Origin: Nostoc sp. LPT | GTDB taxonomy: Bacteria > Cyanobacteriota > Cyanobacteriia > Cyanobacteriales > Nostocaceae | Length of the DNA stretch: 51,086 bases | Assembly (NCBI RefSeq): GCF_017115165.1 | Contig: NZ_JABXKF010000180.1 | Location: 1 to 51,086 of the forward strand | Direction of reading: 5' to 3' | In this document: positions 18,511 to 28,583 of the stretch, piece after piece | Position numbering within the stretch: position 1 is the first letter of the stretch | Layout: each line of letters opens with the position of its first letter | Made by a program: the position numbers and the translations under genes | The notes under the pieces: generated by a model | Databases searched by the model: none | What the model was told of the DNA's origin: nothing | What the model saw: the letters and a program-made list of their open reading frames with translations, nothing else

Positions 18511-20850
18511 TTAATCAGTCACACTATCCGTAGGTAAAAACTCTTTGAGCGCTTCTGCCTTACCAGCTTTCGCCATTGGGATCGAAAGAGGTACTGAACT
18601 AGCGATCGCAAATAACTGTTCTAGTTGACTCAAACCTGTCAAGCCACCACATAATAATACTTGGTCGCTGATTCGCAAGTCCATGCCGCCATCAGGATAG
18701 CGAATAAATTTACCATCGCGCCGGATCGCCTGTACCTGTACTCCATACTGCTTACCGATCTCTAAATCTTTAAGGGTTTTACCTAGTGTTGGCGCATCTG
18801 CATTAACTGTAACCCACTGGCAAGCACTATTTTCTCCAGGAACAACAGCTTGTCCTTTAGCTAATTCTGCTAAAGCCGCTAGTTCTTCATCTGCTCCCAC
18901 CACCAGCAAGCGATCGCCTTCTGCCAATTTGGTTTGATTATTGGGATAATCAATTTCATCGCCGTTAACGCGGCGAATTGCCATTAAACTCACTCCTGTT
19001 AAATAGCGCATATCCGCCTCTTCTATACTCATGCCAATTAAGGGCGAATTAGATGGTAAAGGATACCAGCGCTGATTTAAATCGCGGGTTTCTTGGCGCA
19101 AATCACGAGCAACTTCAATTGCAGAACGCTCTGGGCGCAAATCTAAGTAATGATCGTTGCGGATTTGCTGCATTTCTCGTTGTACCACAGGTGGCGACAA
19201 CAAGCCTAAGCCAGTTAATAAATAGGTTGCCATTTCTAAGCTGGCTTCAAACTCTGGTTGCACAACTTCTCTGGCTCCCAATTGATACAGCACCTCAATA
19301 TTTTTATCTTGGGTAGCACGGACAACCAAATCTAATTCTGGGCGCAATTCCAAAGCGCGTTTCAAGCAAAGACGGGTACTCATGGGGTCTGGGAGTGCGA
19401 TCGCCATTCCTTTGGCGTGATTCACCCCAGCGGTTTCCAGAACATGTAAACTCACGCAATTGCCATAGACATAAGACACCCCAGCCTCACGCAACTGCTG
19501 AATTCTACTCTCCGATTGGTCGATTACCACTACAGGTAGATCGTGTTGCTGCAACAACTTCACCAAATTCTTGCCGACTCGCCCATAGCCACAAACTACT
19601 ACATGGTCTTTAAAGGGCAAATCTTTCGACACATCCCGCACCTCATCTTCTTCTAAGTATGGTTTCAACCAAGGCATTGATTCGGCAAAGTTAAATAAAA
19701 ATGGCACTAACCGCAGGACAAAGGGAGTCAGCATGAGAGTGACTGCGGTAGTTCCCAAAATTAATAAGTATATTTGTCGGGACACTAGCCCCAAAGATTG
19801 CCCTTCGCTAGCGAGAACAAAAGAAAATTCTCCAATTTGCGCCAATCCCAAACCGGCGATTATGGCTGTTTTCAAAGGATAGCGGAACAGTTTCACTAGG
19901 GGGGTGATAATCAAAAATTTACCTACGAAAACTATTGCTACCAATTCCAAAATCAATTCCAGGTTGTTCCACAAAAACACTGGGTCAATTAACATCCCAA
20001 TGGCGGCAAAAAATAAACTGGCAAAGATATCTCGCAGTGGTTCTACATAAGTCAGGGTTTGATCGGCGTACTCCACCTCAGAAATCATCAAACCCGCGAC
20101 AAATGCGCCCATCTCAATGGACAGCCCCAAATGCTCTGTCAATAGGGCAATACCCAAACACAGGGCTACAACTCCTAATAAAAATAGTTCTTTACTTTCG
20201 GTACGGGCTAGCAGTTGCAACAAAGGCGGTATCAGCCAAATCCCCGCAGCTACTGCCCCAGCCGCAAATAAACCAATCGAAGCTAGCGCTGTTAAAACGG
20301 CGATACCAATAGTTTCTGCTGGTTGGTTGAGGGCTGGTAAGACTGCTAACATTAGTCCCAGCGCCAAGTCTTGGACTACCAAAATCCCTAGCATTACTTG
20401 CCCGTGGGGCGTTTCTGTTTCGTTGCGCTCCATCAAGCACTTAAGGACAACCGCTGTGGAAGACAAGGAGAGAATACACCCCAAAAACATCCCCTTTGCA
20501 GGTAAGGCTCCCCAGGCTCCGCTTAACCCGCATATTAAAACCGTGACCAAAATCGTCAAAGCAATCTGGAGTCCACCTCCACCAAGAGCGATCGCTTTTA
20601 CCTTCTTGAGTTCCGTAAAAGAAAATTCCACACCCAAGGCGAATAACAAAAAGGCGACCCCGAACTGTGCCAGAGTCTCTACTTGAATAAGTTCTTTAAT
20701 CAATCCCAGTCCCGTTGGCCCAACGACTATCCCGCCAATGAGATACCCCAGCAGCACGGGTTGTTGCAAAAGTGCCGCGAATAGTCCGCCACAAGCTGCA
20801 ACGCCTAGAACTAAAACTAAATCAACAATTAACCGAAAATCTTCTTGCAC
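18511..20850 (-). CDS. Kef-type cation:proton antiporter with RCK domains
   Basis: A 779-residue CPA2 antiporter. Residues 1-385 hold about twelve membrane segments with family signatures (LLGYLIGGIVVGPTGLGLI, FLLFALGVEFSFTELKKV, LSLSSTAVVLKCLMER, LGILVVQDLALG). Residues about 415-545 are a Rossmann TrkA-N/RCK_N domain with GYGRVGKNL (GxGxxG) and VVVIDQSE. Two RCK_C domains follow (LIGMSIEEADMRYLTGVSLM to GDRLLVVGADEE, and TLGKTLKDLEIGKQYGVQVQ to DQVLLCGG). The tandem RCK_C arrangement suggests gating by nucleotide or another small ligand. Likely inner-membrane K+ or Na+/H+ exchange; ion choice cannot be read from sequence. No KefF/KefG partner is adjacent. Confidence 0.93.
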   Translation of the reverse strand: MQEDFRLIVDLVLVLGVAACGGLFAALLQQPVLLGYLIGGIVVGPTGLGLIKELIQVETLAQFGVAFLLFALGVEFSFTELKKVKAIALGGGGLQIALTILVTVLICGLSGAWGALPAKGMFLGCILSLSSTAVVLKCLMERNETETPHGQVMLGILVVQDLALGLMLAVLPALNQPAETIGIAVLTALASIGLFAAGAVAAGIWLIPPLLQLLARTESKELFLLGVVALCLGIALLTEHLGLSIEMGAFVAGLMISEVEYADQTLTYVEPLRDIFASLFFAAIGMLIDPVFLWNNLELILELVAIVFVGKFLIITPLVKLFRYPLKTAIIAGLGLAQIGEFSFVLASEGQSLGLVSRQIYLLILGTTAVTLMLTPFVLRLVPFLFNFAESMPWLKPYLEEDEVRDVSKDLPFKDHVVVCGYGRVGKNLVKLLQQHDLPVVVIDQSESRIQQLREAGVSYVYGNCVSLHVLETAGVNHAKGMAIALPDPMSTRLCLKRALELRPELDLVVRATQDKNIEVLYQLGAREVVQPEFEASLEMATYLLTGLGLLSPPVVQREMQQIRNDHYLDLRPERSAIEVARDLRQETRDLNQRWYPLPSNSPLIGMSIEEADMRYLTGVSLMAIRRVNGDEIDYPNNQTKLAEGDRLLVVGADEELAALAELAKGQAVVPGENSACQWVTVNADAPTLGKTLKDLEIGKQYGVQVQAIRRDGKFIRYPDGGMDLRISDQVLLCGGLTGLSQLEQLFAIASSVPLSIPMAKAGKAEALKEFLPTDSVTD

Positions 20851-20926
20851 CAGTTTTAAAAGAACTATTAAGACCTATTAATTCAGGATACAAAGTTTTA
20901 TATATCCCAGGATAGTTTGTTTAGAT

Positions 20927-20950
20927 ATTGGGCATGGGGCATTGGGCATT
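20927..20950. repeat. GGGCATGGGGCATTGGGCAT array
   Basis: A short ATTGGGCAT/GGGGCAT tandem between the antiporter and SDR genes, touching the 3' end of the SDR gene. The same motif forms part of the insertion in the kinase gene (about 9926-9957). Confidence 0.7.
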
Positions 20951-21926
20951 AAATTTTAGGCGAACCAAGGGCATTCAATAATAGCAGTGACCACGGCATT
21001 TTTATATCGGGTATGAGCCATGAGTACTTTCTCAGTACAGGCAATGCAGCCGGGAGTACAAAACGCAGAGAGCGTAGCGATGCGGGCCGATCGCCATTTT
21101 CATCTACAAGATTATGTTTCTTAGCCAGTTCGGCAACAATCTGTACACGTCCTGTACGGCGGATAACATTTGGTTCACTAGCAAGTGCAGCGATCGCTCG
21201 TCCAGTTAATAAGGGAGTTTCCCAATTGTAGCGATCGCTCAAGAATGAGTTTTTCCGGTCAGTAGCATTGGTTTGATTCATTTCAGAAGCAAAACGGGAA
21301 AAAAGCTCAGTACCAACAATACCTGGCCAAATTGAAACAGAAGCGACGTTATGGGGTTTTAACTCAACAGCCATATTAGCAGCTAGGCGATCGCAAGCTG
21401 CTTTGCCAACACCATAAGCTATATCAAAGAGATAAAACATACTACCCCACGAGGAAATGGTGCAAATGAGTCCAGAGTTACGCTTAGTCATCATCCGAGC
21501 CGCAAAAACACTCGCAACATAGTGGCTGCGAAGACCAACGTTGTTGCTAGCATCCCAAAGACTTGGTTCAGAATCCCAAAAGGGCTGCCCCTGAGCGTCT
21601 TTTACTGCCTGAACTCCTGAGTAAGCATTATTTACCAGTAGATCGAGTTGTCCATTCTGTTCATCTTGAATGCGATCGAAAAGCAAACGCACCTGCTCAT
21701 CGTCGCTGTGGTCTACTTGGACGGGAATGCATACACCACCGACTTCCTCAATGGCTGATTTCGTATCACTAAGACTACCTGAAACCCCATCACTGGAAGA
21801 GTTGTTGAGGCTGCGACCCGTGATGTATACAGTTGCGCCGGCTTCACCAAGACCAATAGCAATTCCCCTACCAATTCCCCGCGTAGCACCTGTTACCAAA
21901 GCCACTTTACCTTCAAGGTGTTTCAT
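20949..21926 (-). CDS. Short-chain dehydrogenase/reductase
   Basis: A 325-residue NAD(P)-dependent SDR. The Rossmann start is KVALVTGATRGIGRGIAIGL (TGxxxGIG), the structural NNAY motif is LLVNNAYSG, and the catalytic set is the Ser in ISSWGSMFY plus YGVGK (YxxxK). The C-terminal extension beyond residue 245 (NGDRPASLRSLRFVL, then IPDIKMPWSLLLLN) resembles DHRS1-type SDRs. The arginine after the Thr/Gly motif (TGRS) favours NADP. Substrate unknown. The start at 21926 follows a 12-bp gap from the upstream secreted-protein gene, so the two may be co-transcribed. Confidence 0.9.
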   Translation of the reverse strand: MKHLEGKVALVTGATRGIGRGIAIGLGEAGATVYITGRSLNNSSSDGVSGSLSDTKSAIEEVGGVCIPVQVDHSDDEQVRLLFDRIQDEQNGQLDLLVNNAYSGVQAVKDAQGQPFWDSEPSLWDASNNVGLRSHYVASVFAARMMTKRNSGLICTISSWGSMFYLFDIAYGVGKAACDRLAANMAVELKPHNVASVSIWPGIVGTELFSRFASEMNQTNATDRKNSFLSDRYNWETPLLTGRAIAALASEPNVIRRTGRVQIVAELAKKHNLVDENGDRPASLRSLRFVLPAALPVLRKYSWLIPDIKMPWSLLLLNALGSPKI

Positions 21927-21938
21927 GAGCGCTCATTT

Positions 21939-22832
21939 CTAATCTTTTACCGTTAAATATTGATTATTACAATATTCTTTCGTAGCTGTGACTGAAATAA
22001 CTTCTACTTCTATCGGTTTTTCTTTAGTTCCGTCGATCAGAAACTCACTAGCTCCTTCACGAGGTTTTTTTGGATTTCCCCAATCATAGGTATAACCTAA
22101 ACCTGTCCAAGGATAATGTTCTTGACTACCAACTGCATAAGAAGTTGTGTATATCTCTTGCAAAATCGGATAACTAGCAGGAATCGGTATATCAAAAACA
22201 TTACAACTAGAATCATTAATTTCTGGATCGACACATGGTCTACTTAAATCTTCAGCTTTCACCCACATTTCTACAAAATGTGTCTTATTTGAATTTCTAT
22301 TTAAAATTAAGCCTAAATACTGCTGTAACCTCAGAGAAAGCATGATATTACCGGGAATATTTATGCCGATACCCTTACAATTTTGACAAAATTCTTTAAC
22401 TTGAGGAACTGCTGTTAACCAAGTCCGTGCTTCTATGCTTTTTTTTGTACCTATTTTCCAATCTTCATTTGGGTTTTTGACATATTTCCAACTCGCCATC
22501 AAATATTCAATTTTGCCGTTATTTTCTCTCCACTTTACTTGAGGATTAGTTTTTGACAATGACCAAAGATTTTTTACTACTTTATCTTCACTTGGTCTTT
22601 TTGCATCCTCAATCGCTGTATCTAACTGCCTTTTCAGAGCTTTATAACTTTCGGGTTTATTTTTATCCAGATACTCATTGACATTTGCGTTGCTTTCTGA
22701 TTGCGCTAATAAATATTTTCTGAGGTTTGATGTACTCTGTATGGGAATTTCTGTAGCTAGCAAACTGGAATATCCAACTGCCAAAAATGTACCTGCCAAG
22801 CCTAAAAATACTTGAGTCTTTAATTTTTTCAT
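21939..22832 (-). CDS. Secreted protein of unknown function
   Basis: A 297-residue protein starting MKKLKTQVFLGLAGTFLAVG with a clear signal peptide ending near LLA/TEIP; AGGA lies about ten bases upstream of this start (22832), so the earlier Met at 22859 is less likely. The mature part is hydrophilic, with Cys pairs (FCQNCKG, RPCVDP with SSCNVF, KEYCNNQ), perhaps disulfide-bonded, and a C-terminal aromatic patch (YPWTGLGYTYDWGNPKKPRE). No family recognised. The phrase LTAVPQVKEFCQNCKGIGIN suggests a self-contained extracytoplasmic domain. It precedes the SDR gene. Confidence 0.7.
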   Translation of the reverse strand: MKKLKTQVFLGLAGTFLAVGYSSLLATEIPIQSTSNLRKYLLAQSESNANVNEYLDKNKPESYKALKRQLDTAIEDAKRPSEDKVVKNLWSLSKTNPQVKWRENNGKIEYLMASWKYVKNPNEDWKIGTKKSIEARTWLTAVPQVKEFCQNCKGIGINIPGNIMLSLRLQQYLGLILNRNSNKTHFVEMWVKAEDLSRPCVDPEINDSSCNVFDIPIPASYPILQEIYTTSYAVGSQEHYPWTGLGYTYDWGNPKKPREGASEFLIDGTKEKPIEVEVISVTATKEYCNNQYLTVKD

Positions 22833-23042
22833 TAAAATAATCCTGTGGATTTCCAACAATAGGGTGAATGTTCCATCCCATATAAATATGGGTTCAACTC
22901 AAAGATTGAATCTGATTTTATATTTATGTTTGGCTAAGATAATATTGTGCTTAATATTTTTAATTAACTCTATCTGTATAAAAATGAATATTTTTGAGGT
23001 AGTAGTACTCTCTCAAGAGTAAATTGATGGATAAGCAAGTTC

Positions 23043-23091
23043 GTAGTCAGGACTTTAGTCCTTATTTTTTCAGCACTAAAGTCCTGACTAC
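23043..23091. repeat. 17-bp inverted repeat with 15-nt loop
   Basis: GTAGTCAGGACTTTAGT at 23043-23059 pairs with its exact complement at 23075-23091. It is a dispersed Nostocales-type palindrome just outside the left end of the IS630-type element; it could also act as a stem-loop terminator. Confidence 0.75.
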
Positions 23092-23105
23092 AAACTTTTC
23101 ATTAC

Positions 23106-24036
23106 TATAGCAATCGAAGTATAGGTTAGGACGTTAAACGAATAGCTGTATCAACTCTCTCCCGAAAATTTTCGATAGTACCAACTGATTTTCTGACTCG
23201 GTTTTTTATCGTAAACCAATAATGTTCAATATCGTTTAAATCAGGAGAGTATGGTGGTAAATACTCAAGTTCACACCCGACAGATTCAATTAATTCACGA
23301 ATTCTCTGAGATTTGTGGAAAGTGGCATTATCTAAAATAACTGTCTGTCCTGATTTGAGTTCAGGTAAAAGTTTTTCTGCAAGCCATTTCTCAAAAACTA
23401 ATCGATTACACGAACCTTCACTCGTTCAATGGGGCAATTAACTCTCCTTGGCATAAAGCACTCATAATACTTACTCTCAAGTTTCTTCTTCCTGATTTTA
23501 AATCGTAAAACCTTTCTCCTTTGGGGTTCCATCCAAAACCATAGTCTTCTCTATTATCTATTCCTGACTCATCAACGTAAACTAGCTTTGAGCGTTCTTT
23601 TTGGCTGATTTTGCCTTGAAATTCCTGCCTTTTTTCTTCATCCCTTTCTCTATACCCGTAAGTTTTTTTTCGGATATAACCAATTTTTTTTAAAGCTTTT
23701 CCTATAGTGCGATCGCTAATCTTTTCTGGCCAAGCTTCTGCCATTTCTGCTTGAGTTTTGCTGCCATTTATTTGCACAAACTGCTGAAATTTCTCTAAAT
23801 CATTAATTTTCGGCTTATATCCTTGTTGATAGCCTACTTTCCCCTGATAATCTCCTGTATCTTCTCTCTTCTTTAAGCAAGTATCTATTGTATTACGGCT
23901 AATTTGAAAGATGCGACTGGCTTGAGTTTTTCTCATCCCACCATCAATCGCATTAATCACCCTAGTTCTTAAATCGTAACTATAAGATGCTGGCATTTTT
24001 TTCTATTATGTCCTAATCTATGCTTTGACTGCTATA
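23106..24036 (-). mobile_element. IS630-type insertion sequence, about 931 bp
   Basis: Imperfect terminal inverted repeats of about 27 bp were read at both ends: TATAGCAATCGAAGTATAGG at 23106 onward and the complement of 24010-24036 (TATAGCAGTCAAAGCATAGA), both followed by TTAGGAC. TA dinucleotides at both boundaries fit the TA target preference of the IS630/Tc1 superfamily. It carries one transposase frame, broken by a 1-nt shift. Confidence 0.82.
23126..23996 (-). pseudogene. IS630-family transposase, frameshifted
   Basis: Read across one frameshift, this is a full IS630 transposase of about 290 residues: N-terminal helix-turn-helix (YSYDLRTRVINAIDGGMRKT, ASRIFQISRNTID), winged-helix segment (SDRTIGKALKKIGYIRKKTY), first catalytic Asp in LVYVDESGID, then after the shift the second Asp in VILDNATFHKS and the final Glu in PPYSPDLNDIEHYW. 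All three DDE residues are present. The shift lies at about 23425-23435, where the frame gains one base between GELIAPL and EGSCNRL. Some IS630-group elements use programmed frameshifting, but no slippery run is evident here, so inactivation is more likely. Confidence 0.85.
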
Positions 24037-24562
24037 ACTTAGCAAAGTAGTAGTCTGCCACAGGCATCACAACAGATTAATAAAGCTAGTAGTCAGTAGG
24101 GGCTATTATTTTTTACTCAGCACTTTCTTTTTCAGGCTGACATATCTGCGACAGGAAGCGATCGCAGTTAATCTCAAAAATTTGCGTATAATTACTTAAA
24201 AATTTCAGCCATTTTCCGAAAAATCGACTATACTCTACGGATACAGCAATGCTCTTTAGTCTGTCCCTGGAAAATCTTATGAGGCAACCCTAACAATCAA
24301 TCGCCTGCAGAAAACATTGTTTTATCGTTTATATGAGGGGTCTAACCCTCTATTTATCATCTCTATCCACCACTGGGAAGGGGTTTTGGTCAAGCCATGC
24401 TTGTTGGTAATCAGCTTGAGCGTTTATTGACAGGATGACGCTGGCTAAACAAGCGATTAAACTATGGATAATGTCAAGCAATTGTTGCTTTTAACACCAC
24501 TTACATAAATTTAATCTCATTGTCAAATCTAAAACCTCATCCTGTTATATAAAATACCAGTT
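24037..24562. other. Intergenic upstream of adenylyl cyclase
   Basis: About 525 bp between the IS element and the cyclase start. Contains a small GGGGTCTAACCCTC inverted repeat near 24338. No gene or confident promoter seen. Confidence 0.5.
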
Positions 24563-27149
24563 ATGTCAGCGTATCAAGGAAGTTGTGGGGAGACCACCGA
24601 TTTGATTATTGGTGTTCACAACCAAGAAAACCTCGAATTACCAGCAAATTCTGCTCCTGTGGGTGCTCTTGCCACAAGACAAGGAACTTTTTCTACGTTT
24701 CTTGCTCCCTTGACTCAGGATACTTTTAAACAGGTCGTTAAGGATGTCGAGCAAAAATTACAGATTGTTCATCAAACCCTATCAATGCTTGATTCTCATG
24801 GGTTTGAAACTCTTCTGCAAGAAATGTTGCATTCGATTACCTTGAAAACCGGGGAATTACTAGGAGCAGACCGGACAACGATATTTTATATTGGATGAAG
24901 AAAAACAAGAACTCTGGTCAATTTTGGCTGAGGGGGAGGGCGGTCGCTCTTTAGAAATCCGCATCCCCGCCAATAAAGGCATTGCTGGGGAAGTCGCCAC
25001 CTCCAAACAAGTTATCAATATTCCCTTTGATTTTTATAGTGACCTGCGATCGCATTTTGCCCAAGAACAAGAAAAGAGAACTGGCTATCGCACCTACACG
25101 ATGTTAGCTTTGCCACTCTTAAATGAACATGGGCAATTAGTTGCAGTAGTGCAATTACTGAATAAATTAAAATCTGGGAATAATCACAATGCTCCACTTG
25201 CAGAGCGCATTGATAACAAAGGTTTTACTTGTGCTGACGAACAATTATTTCAAGAATTTGCCCCTTCGATTCGCTTGATTTTAGAGTCCTCGCGCTCTTT
25301 TTATGTCGCCACCCAAAAACAAAGAGCAGTGGCGGCGCTGATGAAGGCAATCAAGTCCCTCTCTCAAAGCAGTCTCGACTTAGAAGACACCCTCAAACGG
25401 GTGATGGATGAAGCCAAAGAATTGATGAATGCCGATCGCAGTACACTATGGTTAATAGACCGCGATCGCCATGAATTATGGACGAAAATTACTCAAGATG
25501 ATGGTTCAACCAAAGAGTTACGAGTCCCGGTAGGTAAGGGCTTTGCTGGCATAGTAGCGGCTTCTGGCAAAAAACTGAATATTGGCTTTGATTTGTACTA
25601 CGATCCTGACTCAGAGACAGCCCAAAAACTAGACCAGCAAAATGGCTATCGCACCTGTAGCTTGCTTTGTATGCCAGTATTTAATGCCGATCAACAACTG
25701 ATTGGCGTTACCCAACTCGTAAATAAAAAGAAATCCGGGGATTTTCCCCCTTATAATCCAGCTGATTGGCCCAAAGCTCCCGACTGCTTCCAAGCTAGCT
25801 TTGACCGCAACGATGAAGAGTTCATGGAAGCTTTTAATATTCAAGCGGGAGTAGCGCTGCAAAATGCCCAGTTGTTTGCCACAGTCAAACAACAAGAACA
25901 AATGCAACGGGATATTCTGCGTAGTCTTTCCAATGGAGTGGTTTCCACTGACAAAACTGGGTTAATTATCGCCGCCAATGAAAGTGCCAAACGTTTGCTA
26001 GGACTGGAGGCAGAAGACCGATTAGAAGGTAAATTAGTTACTGATACGATCGGCATTAAAGAAGGCGACTTTAGTAAGTGGTATCAGGATGCTTTACATG
26101 CAGTTGACTTAAAAGGCCGCCAGCAATATTACCCCGATCGCACACTCATAACCACTGATACAGAACAGCACAGTATTAATTTATCGATTAACACAATTGC
26201 CGATGCTAGCGACCAAGAGCAAGTCCGTGGGGCGCTGGTAGTCATGGAAGATATTAGTGATGAAAAGCGGCTCAAGAGTACGATGTACCGCTACATGACC
26301 CAGGAATTAGCCGAAGAATTGCTGAAATTAGATGACGCTAAACTCGGAGGCGATCGCAAAGAAGTTTCGATATTATTTTCCGATATTCGCGGCTACACCA
26401 CTTTGACGGAAAACTTGGAAGCAGAAGAAGTGGTGAGTATGCTCAATGAATATTTTGAATCAATGGTGGAGGCAGTCTTTAAACATAAAGGCACCCTTGA
26501 CAAATATATCGGCGACGCCATCATGGCTGTATTTGGTTCTCCTCTACCATTAGAAGAACACGCTTGGATGGCAGTACAAACATCCTTAGAAATGCGCGAT
26601 CGCCTACACGAATTTAATCAACGTCGCCATACAGATGATAAGCCCAGAATTAAAATCGGCATTGGCATCAATTCTGATACCGTGATTAGTGGAAATATTG
26701 GCTCTAGTAAGCGGATGGAATTTACTGCGATTGGCGATGGCGTTAATCTTGGCTCTCGATTAGAAAGTGTTAGTAAACAGTATGGTTGCGATATTATTAT
26801 TAGCCATAATACCTTTAAACCATGCCAAGATCATATTTGGGCTAGGGAACTAGATTACATTCGTGTCAAGGGTAGAAACGAACCAGTAGCCATATACGAA
26901 TTACTGGGTTTGCGTTCCAATCCGATTGAAAGCGAAAAATTGCAAGTGATTGAGCACTATCATAAAGGGCGTGAGTATTACCTCAAGCGGCAGTTTTCTC
27001 GTGCCAGGGCTGAGTTTGCTAATGTGTTGGCAGCAGACAGCCAGGACAAAGCTGCTATGTTGCATCTGTTGCGTTGTCAGCATTGGTTACAATCGCCCCC
27101 AACAGAATCAGATTGGGATGAAGGAGTTTGGACATTTCAGGAGAAATAA
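24563..27149 (+). pseudogene. cyaB2: CyaB-type adenylyl cyclase, frameshift in GAF-A
   Basis: Domain order when the shift is bridged: N-terminal leader, GAF-A, GAF-B, PAS, class III cyclase, TPR-like tail; about 860 residues, matching Anabaena CyaB1/CyaB2. Both GAFs have the NKFDE cAMP-binding signature (NKLKSG with FTCADE; NKKKSG with FDRNDE). The cyclase shows metal-binding Asp residues in ILFSDIRGYT and YIGDAIMAVFG and the substrate segment SKRMEFTAIGDGVNLGSRLE. The coding frame breaks at about 24887-24892: the first frame (start 24563) ends at 24898 after TTIFYIG, and the rest continues in another frame from DEEKQELWSI. One extra A explains it. It is either a pseudogene, a sequencing error, or translation restarting at TTG 24891 without most of GAF-A. 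The CyaB2 symbol rests on remembered similarity in the GAF region and is tentative. Confidence 0.85.
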
Positions 27150-27167
27150 ACTAGTACCGCAAGGCGG

Positions 27168-27192
27168 AATTCAAAATTCAAAATTCAAAATT
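27168..27192. repeat. AATTCAAA tandem repeat
   Basis: Three copies of AATTCAAA immediately after a TACCGCAAGGCGG mini-hairpin, downstream of the cyclase gene. A very common short tandem repeat in Nostocales intergenic DNA. Confidence 0.8.
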
Positions 27193-27455
27193 AATACAGC
27201 GTAAGCATTTCATTGGTTTTGAATGGGTGGTTTATTTACACCGTACTGCACTAGTCAAAATTTTTGTTTTCTTTTTAAAAGATTAGATTCTTCTGATTAC
27301 TTATGTCAATTTTGATTTAATAAAATATAACTAATTAATTTTAACTCACTCAAATAATCTTTTATAACTACAATGATAGTGAACTAGATAATATTCAGCC
27401 TTAAATCTTTAAAAGAATAGGCTGTTTAAATCGAGTAATTTTATATATTATGAAA

Positions 27456-28583
27456 TTAAACAATATGTTGAAAAATAACTTTTAGTAAATCTCCTTGTTT
27501 AAAAGGCTTAGTTAAATAGCCTGATGCTCTGACCATCTTTGCTTTGGCTCTATCTAGAAATCCTACTTTTTCTGACACCATAATCACAGGTGTATTTTTA
27601 AAATATGAGTGTTTACGCAGCAAAGAGCAGAGTTCATATCCATCTAGATTAGGCATTAATATATCCAACAAAATTATGTCAGGTTTTATACGGATAATCT
27701 GCATTAAAGCTTTTAAAGAATCAGTGACTCCGATAACAGAAAAAGTTTGCTCATCTAAATAACTTTTAATAGCATTCAATACTGTAGGACTGTCATCAAT
27801 ACACAAGATTGTATAGATTTTTCTGTCAGCAGACGGTTGGATGATTTGCTGACCCCTGTTTTCATCAGTATTAATAGAGTAGGCTGCTGCTTTATAGCCG
27901 TTTATTTTAGGCAACTTTGGCGTAGTTTTGACTTTAGGTTGTAGCTCATTTATTTGGAAAAATTGTGAGGTATGCGATTGATAACTTAGCGATGTTTGAT
28001 GATAAACCGCTTCTCTACGAGAGGCTTCTCTTTCAAAGACGCTAACGCGAACACCAACGTTTCGGGGCGTTAAACATTGTTCAACTAATAAACGGAGATT
28101 TAGATGACAAAACTTTGGCATATCATCGAGAAAGCTCTCAGGAATAAATTCATAACTTCCCTCCTCTAAATTCAAAAATGACTCCAGAACTTCTAGCGCC
28201 AATTGCTCTATCAGCATTGCGGCTTGAGAGGAACTGATATATTTCTGATTGACTAACCAACAAATAGCCAGATAATCTGGGTTTGGTATTGCCTGATTTT
28301 CAATACCAGTTTCAAATATCGCCCGCAACTGGTCTTTGATTCCGTCAGGGAGAGTAGAAATTTGCTGACTCAAGCATTGCAAATTTCTGTAAAGCGGCTC
28401 AAACATTTTCTCTGAGTAACAGGCATAAATTAGTTTCCCCTCATCTACATATATTGACCAAGAGCCTGATGTACTAAACACCTGTAAACAACCAGTAACC
28501 GACTTACCAGTGATTTTTTTCAACAAAGTTAGGGGCTGGAGCTTTTGGAAAAATCTGTATCTACTAATCGGAAGTGTCTTCAT
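27456..28583 (-). CDS. PATAN-receiver response regulator (PatA/PixG-like)
   Basis: A 375-residue regulator. Residues about 10-175 form a PATAN (PatA N-terminal, DUF4388-like) domain (LLKKITGKSVTGCLQVFS, WSIYVDEGKLIYACYSE, ALEVLESFLNLEEGSYEF). Residues about 255-375 form a receiver with the acidic pair in LCIDDSP, phospho-acceptor Asp in IILLDILMP and the Lys in YLTKPFKQ; all key residues are present. There is no output HTH. This layout occurs in PixG, PtxA/HmpA and PatA, which act in phototaxis, motility and heterocyst patterning; which one applies here is not decidable. The linker at about residues 185-205 (RVSVFEREASRREAV) is read from CTACGAGAGG-type repeat DNA, similar to 37370-37391. It is not next to a kinase. 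Confidence 0.87.
   Translation of the reverse strand: MKTLPISRYRFFQKLQPLTLLKKITGKSVTGCLQVFSTSGSWSIYVDEGKLIYACYSEKMFEPLYRNLQCLSQQISTLPDGIKDQLRAIFETGIENQAIPNPDYLAICWLVNQKYISSSQAAMLIEQLALEVLESFLNLEEGSYEFIPESFLDDMPKFCHLNLRLLVEQCLTPRNVGVRVSVFEREASRREAVYHQTSLSYQSHTSQFFQINELQPKVKTTPKLPKINGYKAAAYSINTDENRGQQIIQPSADRKIYTILCIDDSPTVLNAIKSYLDEQTFSVIGVTDSLKALMQIIRIKPDIILLDILMPNLDGYELCSLLRKHSYFKNTPVIMVSEKVGFLDRAKAKMVRASGYLTKPFKQGDLLKVIFQHIV

Noticed and set aside
20117..20686. 189-codon frame opposite the antiporter gene
   Set aside because: Antisense shadow of a well-supported membrane transporter gene.
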